From NCBI GenBank assembly GCA_964614575.1, contig CAZTLX010000156.1:1-10817 (forward strand): a stretch of DNA of 10,817 nucleotides. Direction: 5' to 3'. The notes beneath the pieces are model-generated. The model saw only the letters and a program-made list of their open reading frames with translations, did not search any database and was not told where the DNA came from. Shown one piece after another: positions 7,475-10,817 of this stretch. This DNA comes from JBGTLW01 sp964614575. Its GTDB lineage: Bacteria > Planctomycetota > Phycisphaerae > Phycisphaerales > Phycisphaeraceae. A program made the position numbers and the translations under genes. The stretch's first letter is position 1. Each line of letters starts with the position of its first letter.

Positions 7475-7483
7475 CCAGCAGGA

Positions 7484-7846
7484 TCAGTCTAGCGAGCGGA
7501 TGAGGCCTTTGAGCATCTTGCCAGATTCCTGGGCCAATTCCCAAGCATCCGCAGCTTGATCTCGGGTGATCCATGCCCGCCGCCCCGCAAAAATCAGTTG
7601 TGATTCCATCTCTTTCAGGGAACCATTGGCAATCCAAAGACAACGCTGAAAATCACGATTCGAGCCTCGGCCTTGCCCCTCTGCGATATTGGATGACACC
7701 GAGACGCTCGAGCGCTTGATCTGGTTTGTGAGCGAATACCTTTCATCTTCGGGGAAATAGGCGGTCAAGTCATAGACAGCCTCCGCCATATCCATTGATT
7801 TTTGCCAGACTTTCAATTCACGATACGAGCCTGATAGTTCTTGCAT
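7484..7846 (-). CDS. Four-helix-bundle protein (S23/23S rRNA intervening-sequence protein family)
   Basis: A 120-residue protein with the family hallmarks: LKVWQKSMDMAEAVYDLT (11-28), a central SLTNQIKRSSVSVSSNIAEG (38-57), GRGSNRDFQRCLWIANGSLKE (59-79) and a final helix ending in IRSLD. Members form compact helical bundles and are related in fold to the Avd accessory protein of diversity-generating retroelements. Some are encoded within intervening sequences of 23S rRNA genes, but this one is not in rRNA. Biochemical role is unknown; nucleic-acid binding is commonly suspected. Base use is clearly less GC-rich than hisS or the methyltransferase on either side, suggesting recent acquisition. 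It is bracketed by inverted heptamer arrays. A weak GGGAA lies about six bases before the start. Same strand as hisS, 48 bp upstream of it. Confidence 0.92.
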   Translation of the reverse strand: MQELSGSYRELKVWQKSMDMAEAVYDLTAYFPEDERYSLTNQIKRSSVSVSSNIAEGQGRGSNRDFQRCLWIANGSLKEMESQLIFAGRRAWITRDQAADAWELAQESGKMLKGLIRSLD

Positions 7847-7887
7847 GATGTGTTCCCGTTTTAATGTCGGTTCCCTAGAACTTCAAC

Positions 7888-7939
7888 CTACTCGCTACCA
7901 ACTACCTACGACCAACTACGAACTGCATGCTACGAACTA
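7888..7939. repeat. Heptamer array, right member of the inverted pair
   Basis: Period-7 units ACTCGCT, ACCAACT, ACCTACG, ACCAACT, ACGAACT, GCATGCT and ACGAACT start at 7890 and run to 7938. On the minus strand the core is TAG plus variable bases, with TAG (CTA on plus) at 7888, 7895, 7902, 7906, 7916, 7930 and 7937, covering all frames. It is more degenerate than the left array and inverted to it. Its outermost TAG is the stop codon of the adjacent methyltransferase. Confidence 0.85.
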
Positions 7940-8842
7940 CCCCACCCCCACGACATACGCGATCCAGCTCGGGTCCGCCGGGGCGTCTTCCGCCTCCTGC
8001 CAGGCGTCGCGCTCTTCCGCGTCCTCGTCCTCGTTCTCCCAGTACACCACCGACGCGCGGAAGCCGGCCTCGGCCAACATCTCACGCACCTCCGGGATGG
8101 TCCAGAACCGCCAGTGGTACTCGAACGCCCGCGAAAGCTCCGAGCCGTCCTTGAAACGGAAGTGGATGTAGAAGCTCGCGTCGTGCGTGATCGGGTTGTA
8201 GCTGTGCTGCTCCCAGACGTACTTGAACTTGCCGATCTTGCACGGCGGCTTGTCATCGCGGTGCTTGACCGCCTTGTCATACCCGCTGATCGAACGCACG
8301 TCCTCGTGGCCCTCTTCGTAGCACTCGCCGCCGCCCATCATGTCGATCATCATCAGCCCGCCCTCGGCCAGGTTCTGCCGGGCGATACGGAAGTAGTCGA
8401 TCACCTCGGCGCGGGTTTTGAACAGCCAGAACGAGAAGTTCTGGGCCGCGAGGATGTCGGCCCGCGGCTCGCCGGCCGTCCGCACGTCGTCCTGCCGAAG
8501 TTCGATCTGCCCGCGGCGCTCTTCGGGGACTTTAGTCAGATTATGCGCCCGGCCCCAGTCCAATGGCTCGGGGTCCAGGTCCACGCCGATCGCCCGACGC
8601 TCCTTGCCCAGCTTCGCCCACTCGCAACACACCGCGAACGTCCCGCAAAAATCCTCCCGCAGCACGCGCGGCTTGCGGCCGCGGCGTTCCTGATAGACCC
8701 GATCGAAAAACTCGACCTCGTGCTCCGGCTCCTGCACGCTGAGTTGGTAGAGCACGTACTTGTCCACCACGTCCGCCATCGTCTTGCCCCTGGGCAGGCC
8801 GGGCGTGCGGTTGATCTTCATCTTCTGCTTGGTTTTGGGCAT
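7937..8842 (-). CDS. Class I SAM-dependent methyltransferase, substrate unknown
   Basis: A 301-residue protein with a Rossmann-type methyltransferase core. Residues 58-70 (KPRVLREDFCGTF) form the glycine-bearing motif I loop, and AIGVDLDPEPLDWG (84-97) gives the acidic residue expected to hold the SAM ribose. RQDDV at 116-120 fits the adenine-contacting motif, and LAAQNFSFWLF at 131-141 fits motif IV. The later half, including GGLMMIDMMGGGECYEEG, is consistent with the sheet and a substrate-binding cap. The last 30 residues are very acidic, ending GVG just before the stop. I cannot assign the substrate (small molecule, protein or RNA). The basic N-terminal KTKQKMKINRTPG may be a flexible extension. 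It is transcribed divergently from rsmD, and its stop codon lies inside a heptamer array. Confidence 0.85.
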   Translation of the reverse strand: MPKTKQKMKINRTPGLPRGKTMADVVDKYVLYQLSVQEPEHEVEFFDRVYQERRGRKPRVLREDFCGTFAVCCEWAKLGKERRAIGVDLDPEPLDWGRAHNLTKVPEERRGQIELRQDDVRTAGEPRADILAAQNFSFWLFKTRAEVIDYFRIARQNLAEGGLMMIDMMGGGECYEEGHEDVRSISGYDKAVKHRDDKPPCKIGKFKYVWEQHSYNPITHDASFYIHFRFKDGSELSRAFEYHWRFWTIPEVREMLAEAGFRASVVYWENEDEDAEERDAWQEAEDAPADPSWIAYVVGVG

Positions 8843-8875
8843 GGGGTGAGTTTAGCGGAGGAGACAGCAGGGCGC

Positions 8876-8966
8876 AGGTCGTAGGGCGTAGGTTGTAGCG
8901 GGATAGCCCTTGGGCATACAGTGTTATCCGGCCCTACGCCCTACGCCCTACGACCTACCCCTACGA
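8876..8966. repeat. Gene-less pair of inverted heptamer arrays in the divergent spacer
   Basis: The left array (AGGTCGT, AGGGCGT, AGGTTGT from 8876) faces a right array of CCCTACG units (8932, 8939, 8946) followed by degenerate ones to 8966. The 17-base sequence at 8876-8892 is the exact reverse complement of 8940-8956 (CCTACGCCCTACGACCT). Between them a smaller dyad is possible: GGATA/TATCC outside GCCC-TT-GGGC. TAG lies at 8882, 8889 and 8896 on plus and at 8934, 8941 and 8948 on minus, all frames on both strands. The unit starts 33 bp before the methyltransferase start and ends 12 bp before rsmD, so any divergent promoters must lie in or next to it. Confidence 0.88.
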
Positions 8967-8978
8967 CCTGCCTTCCCC

Positions 8979-9566
8979 ATGCGCATCATCGCCGGCACGC
9001 ACCGCTCCCGCACGATCCTCGGCCCGAAAGACGCCGCGACCACGCGCCCCATCACCGACCGCGTGAAGGAAAACCTCTTCAACCGCCTGCTCTCGCTGGG
9101 CGTGCTCGGCTACGGCCGCGTGGCGGATGTGTTCTGCGGCACCGGGTCGCTGGGGCTCGAAGCGATCTCGCGCGGGGCCGAGCACTGCACCTTTATCGAT
9201 CAGGACCGCGAAGCCATCCGCCGCCTGCGGGAGAACCTGGAATCGCTTGATGAGGCATCGCGGGCCGCGGTGATCCTCGGCAGCGCGCTCACGCCGATCT
9301 GGTCCGCGGGGATGAGCGAAGGCTCGCTGGCGCTGGCGTTCTTCGATCCGCCCTACGCGATGGCCGCGGACGAAAAGACCCGCCCCGCACTCGACCATGT
9401 GATGCTCAGCCTCCTGCCCAAGCTCGAACCCGGCGGCGTCCTCGTCCTGCGCACCGATCGCGAAACCCCCGGCCACGACCTGCCCGGCTACGACGGCCCC
9501 GCGTCCTTCACCTACGGCAACATGGCCCTGCACTTCTACCAACGCCCGCTGCCCGACTCCGTTTAG
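8979..9566 (+). CDS. rsmD: 16S rRNA (guanine(966)-N(2))-methyltransferase
   Basis: A 195-residue enzyme that transfers a methyl group from SAM to N2 of G966 of 16S rRNA during small-subunit assembly. The start MRIIAGTHRSRTI and TTRPITDRVKENLFNRL (21-37) are characteristic of RsmD. ADVFCGTGSLGLEAISRGA (49-67) is the SAM-binding motif I, FIDQD (72-76) the acidic loop, and FFDPPYA (121-127) the catalytic (N/D)PPY motif of N-methyltransferases. Length is normal. The frame is open to an ATG at 8910, but that start would translate the heptamer array, so 8979 is chosen. No Shine-Dalgarno site is visible. The stop codon TAG lies within the TTTAGCGG end of the next repeat element. Confidence 0.95.
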   Translation: MRIIAGTHRSRTILGPKDAATTRPITDRVKENLFNRLLSLGVLGYGRVADVFCGTGSLGLEAISRGAEHCTFIDQDREAIRRLRENLESLDEASRAAVILGSALTPIWSAGMSEGSLALAFFDPPYAMAADEKTRPALDHVMLSLLPKLEPGGVLVLRTDRETPGHDLPGYDGPASFTYGNMALHFYQRPLPDSV

Positions 9567-9674
9567 CGGCGGGGCCTGCCCCGCGCTTCCCCGCTTCTCC
9601 CCGCTTCTCCCCGCTTCTCCCCGCTTCTCCTGATTCCCCCGCACCGCCAGCGGCGGGCAGGCCCGCCCGCTAAA
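9562..9674. repeat. Inverted REP-like pair with TTTAGCGG ends flanking a minisatellite
   Basis: Outer ends are TTTAGCGG at 9562-9569 and CCGCTAAA at 9667-9674, perfect inverted 8-mers. Each adjoins a tight hairpin: GCGGGGC-CT-GCCCCGC at 9569-9584 on the left, GCGGGC-AG-GCCCGC at 9653-9666 on the right. The enclosed part is mostly a 10-bp tandem repeat. The unit begins within the rsmD stop region and ends 60 bp before ffh. No gene is inside. It may act as a terminator for rsmD, but the arrangement looks like a REP-type mobile sequence. Confidence 0.75.
9591..9630. repeat. 10-bp tandem repeat, CCGCTTCTCC
   Basis: Four perfect head-to-tail copies at 9591, 9601, 9611 and 9621. A degenerate copy (CCGCGCTTCC) precedes at 9581, and a partial remnant (TGATTCCCCC) follows. 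The strand bias is strong: one strand is nearly pure pyrimidine. Confidence 0.95.
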
Positions 9675-9734
9675 CTATTGGCGCTCCGGTCAGAGCCTGC
9701 CCCCGTACGCGTGCAAACGCCAAGGCGGCAACCC

Positions 9735-10817
9735 ATGTTTACTTCCTTATCCGAAAAGTTCGAGGGCGCGCTGCGCTTGCTCTCCGGCCGCGGCAAGATC
9801 TCCGAGGCCAATGTCCGCGAGGCGATGGAGCAGGTGCGCGAGGCCCTGCTCGAAGCGGACGTGCATTACGAAGTGGCCGACGTCTTCTGCGACCGCGTGG
9901 TCGAGCAGGCCGTCGGCACCGAGGTGCTCGAATCGCTCAAGCCCGGGCAGCAGATGATCAAGATCGTCCACGACGAGCTGGTCAAGCTGCTGGCGGGCGA
10001 TGAATACGACGAAGAGATCGAGTCGGGCGGGCAGCGCCCGCCGTTTACCTATGTCTCTCCTGGGCCGACCATCATCATGATGTCCGGCCTCCAGGGCTCG
10101 GGCAAGACCACGACCTGCGGCAAGCTCGCGGCTTACCTCAAAAAACGCGGCAAGTCGGTCATGCTCGCCGCGGCCGACCTCCAACGCCCCGCCGCCGTTC
10201 GGCAGCTCCAGGTCGTCAGCGAGCAGGTGCAGGCCGAAGCGCCCGGCGGTGCCGGGGGCAGCGGCAGCGTGGTCTGCTACGCCGAGCCGGACAAGGTCGC
10301 CGAGTACGGCAAAGCCGTGGGCGCGGCGGTGACCGTCTGCCGCAACGCCGTGAAAAAAGCGCAGGCCTCCGGCGTCGATGTGCTGATCCTCGACACCGCC
10401 GGCCGTCTGCACATCAACGACGAGCTGATGGGCGAGCTGCGCCAGGTCAACCAGGCCGTGCAGCCGCACCACATCATGCTCGTCATCGACGCGATGACCG
10501 GGCAGGACGCGGTCAACTCCGCCAAAGCGTTCAACGACCAGCTCGAGATCGACGGCGTCATCCTCACCAAGTTCGACTCCGACACCCGCGGCGGCGCGGC
10601 GCTGACCGTCAAGCACGTCACCGGCAAGCCGATCAAGTTCATCGGCGTCGGCGAGAAACTCGAAAACCTTGAGGAGTTCCACCCCTCGCGCATCGCGTCG
10701 CGCATCCTCGGCATGGGCGACATCGTCTCGCTCGTGGAAAAAGCCCAGGAGCAGGTCAGCGAAGAAGAAGCGCTCGCGCTGCAGGAGAAGATGGCCGCGG
10801 GCAAGATGACGATGGAC
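9735..10817 (+). CDS. ffh: Signal recognition particle protein Ffh, 3'-truncated by the window
   Basis: 361 codons are present and the frame is open at the right edge. Ffh is the GTPase of the signal recognition particle, binding nascent signal peptides and SRP RNA and docking with FtsY. The N domain (1-95) includes MEQVREALLEADVHYEVADVF-type helices (31-51). The G domain has the P-loop GLQGSGKTTT (118-127), DLQRPAAVRQL (148-158), DTAGRL (220-225) and TKFD (278-281), followed by SDTRGGAAL. GKPIKFIGVGEKLENLEEF and ASRILGMGD close the G domain. The methionine-rich M domain lies mostly beyond the window. Residues 166-178 (QAEAPGGAGGSGS) form a small Gly-rich insertion compared with E. coli Ffh. 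AAGGCGG about six bases upstream supports the start. Confidence 0.95.
   Translation, partial: MFTSLSEKFEGALRLLSGRGKISEANVREAMEQVREALLEADVHYEVADVFCDRVVEQAVGTEVLESLKPGQQMIKIVHDELVKLLAGDEYDEEIESGGQRPPFTYVSPGPTIIMMSGLQGSGKTTTCGKLAAYLKKRGKSVMLAAADLQRPAAVRQLQVVSEQVQAEAPGGAGGSGSVVCYAEPDKVAEYGKAVGAAVTVCRNAVKKAQASGVDVLILDTAGRLHINDELMGELRQVNQAVQPHHIMLVIDAMTGQDAVNSAKAFNDQLEIDGVILTKFDSDTRGGAALTVKHVTGKPIKFIGVGEKLENLEEFHPSRIASRILGMGDIVSLVEKAQEQVSEEEALALQEKMAAGKMTMD

Larger units (their letters stand above)
7441..7939. mobile_element. Putative unit: four-helix-bundle gene bracketed by inverted heptamer arrays
   Basis: A gene of lower GC content than its neighbours is enclosed by two inverted heptamer arrays with inward-facing TAG triplets, and the right array provides the stop codon of the adjoining gene. 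This looks like an inserted module. No transposase, target duplication or sharp terminal repeat is seen, so mobility is inference from arrangement only. Confidence 0.35.

Noticed and set aside
6147..7643. 498-codon minus-strand frame overlapping hisS and the four-helix gene
   Set aside because: Its translation is Arg/Ala/Pro-rich out-of-frame hisS with no motif, whereas hisS itself is unmistakable in another frame.
8851..8858. Isolated TTTAGCGG upstream of the methyltransferase, identical to the ends of the 9562-9674 unit
   Set aside because: No adjoining GC hairpin and no inverted CCGCTAAA partner nearby, so it may be chance in GC-rich DNA.
8114..8884. Plus-strand frame of 256 codons across the methyltransferase
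   Set aside because: Antisense of the methyltransferase, which carries clear SAM-binding motifs. The plus frame reads as low-complexity Leu/Val/Arg sequence.
9678..9723. TTGGCG and CGCCAA inverted hexamers before ffh
   Set aside because: Six-base arms 34 bp apart are expected by chance at this composition, and no promoter elements align with them.
9747..10682. Minus-strand frame of 311 codons opposite ffh
   Set aside because: Antisense shadow of ffh; the plus strand encodes all GTPase motifs continuously to the window edge.

Overview
The window is GC-rich chromosomal DNA from a bacterium that looks like a planctomycete, probably of the class Phycisphaerae. This is inferred from the HYExAFE-type protein, the HUH transposase with large inverted palindromic flanks, the variant Ffh (TKFDSDTRGG) and HisS (RGLAYYT, GFGMGDVV) motifs, and the rarity of clear Shine-Dalgarno sites. 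No rRNA, tRNA, CRISPR array or phage gene is visible. No database search was possible, so the lineage is a judgement from protein motifs.

Layout. Bases 1-156 are a degenerating tandem repeat that runs off the left edge. A membrane-anchored envelope protein (351-1733, +) follows. It converges on an exported protein with TPR-like repeats and a calcium-binding-like C-terminus (1778-3181, -), which lies downstream of a HYExAFE-family, nuclease-fold-like gene (3219-3770, -). A short spacer with palindromes leads to a fatty acid desaturase (3992-4972, +). Next comes an 821 bp REP-associated tyrosine transposase element (4988-5808), with inverted composite palindromes of about 120 bp on each side. 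Beyond it is a minus-strand series: a small membrane protein whose start overlaps the hisS stop by 4 bp (5823-6140), hisS (6137-7435), a four-helix-bundle (S23/IVP-type) protein (7484-7846) and a SAM methyltransferase (7937-8842). On the plus strand, rsmD (8979-9566) and a 3'-truncated ffh (9735-10817) close the window.

The core genes (hisS, rsmD, ffh, desaturase) serve tRNA charging, ribosome modification, protein targeting and membrane lipid composition. They show no shared pathway, and the intergenic spaces are full of repeats.

The most interesting signal is a set of period-7 arrays built on the core GTAGNNN. One inverted pair brackets the AT-richer four-helix gene, and a second, gene-less pair fills the divergent space before rsmD. 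In both pairs the TAG triplets face inward. Because 7 is not a multiple of 3, each array puts stop codons in all three frames against translation entering from outside. One array supplies the methyltransferase stop codon and another forms the leader of hisS. A separate inverted pair with TTTAGCGG ends, also inward TAG, brackets a 10-bp minisatellite and supplies the rsmD stop codon. Together these suggest a family of short mobile-like units, with and without genes, that settle exactly at gene ends.
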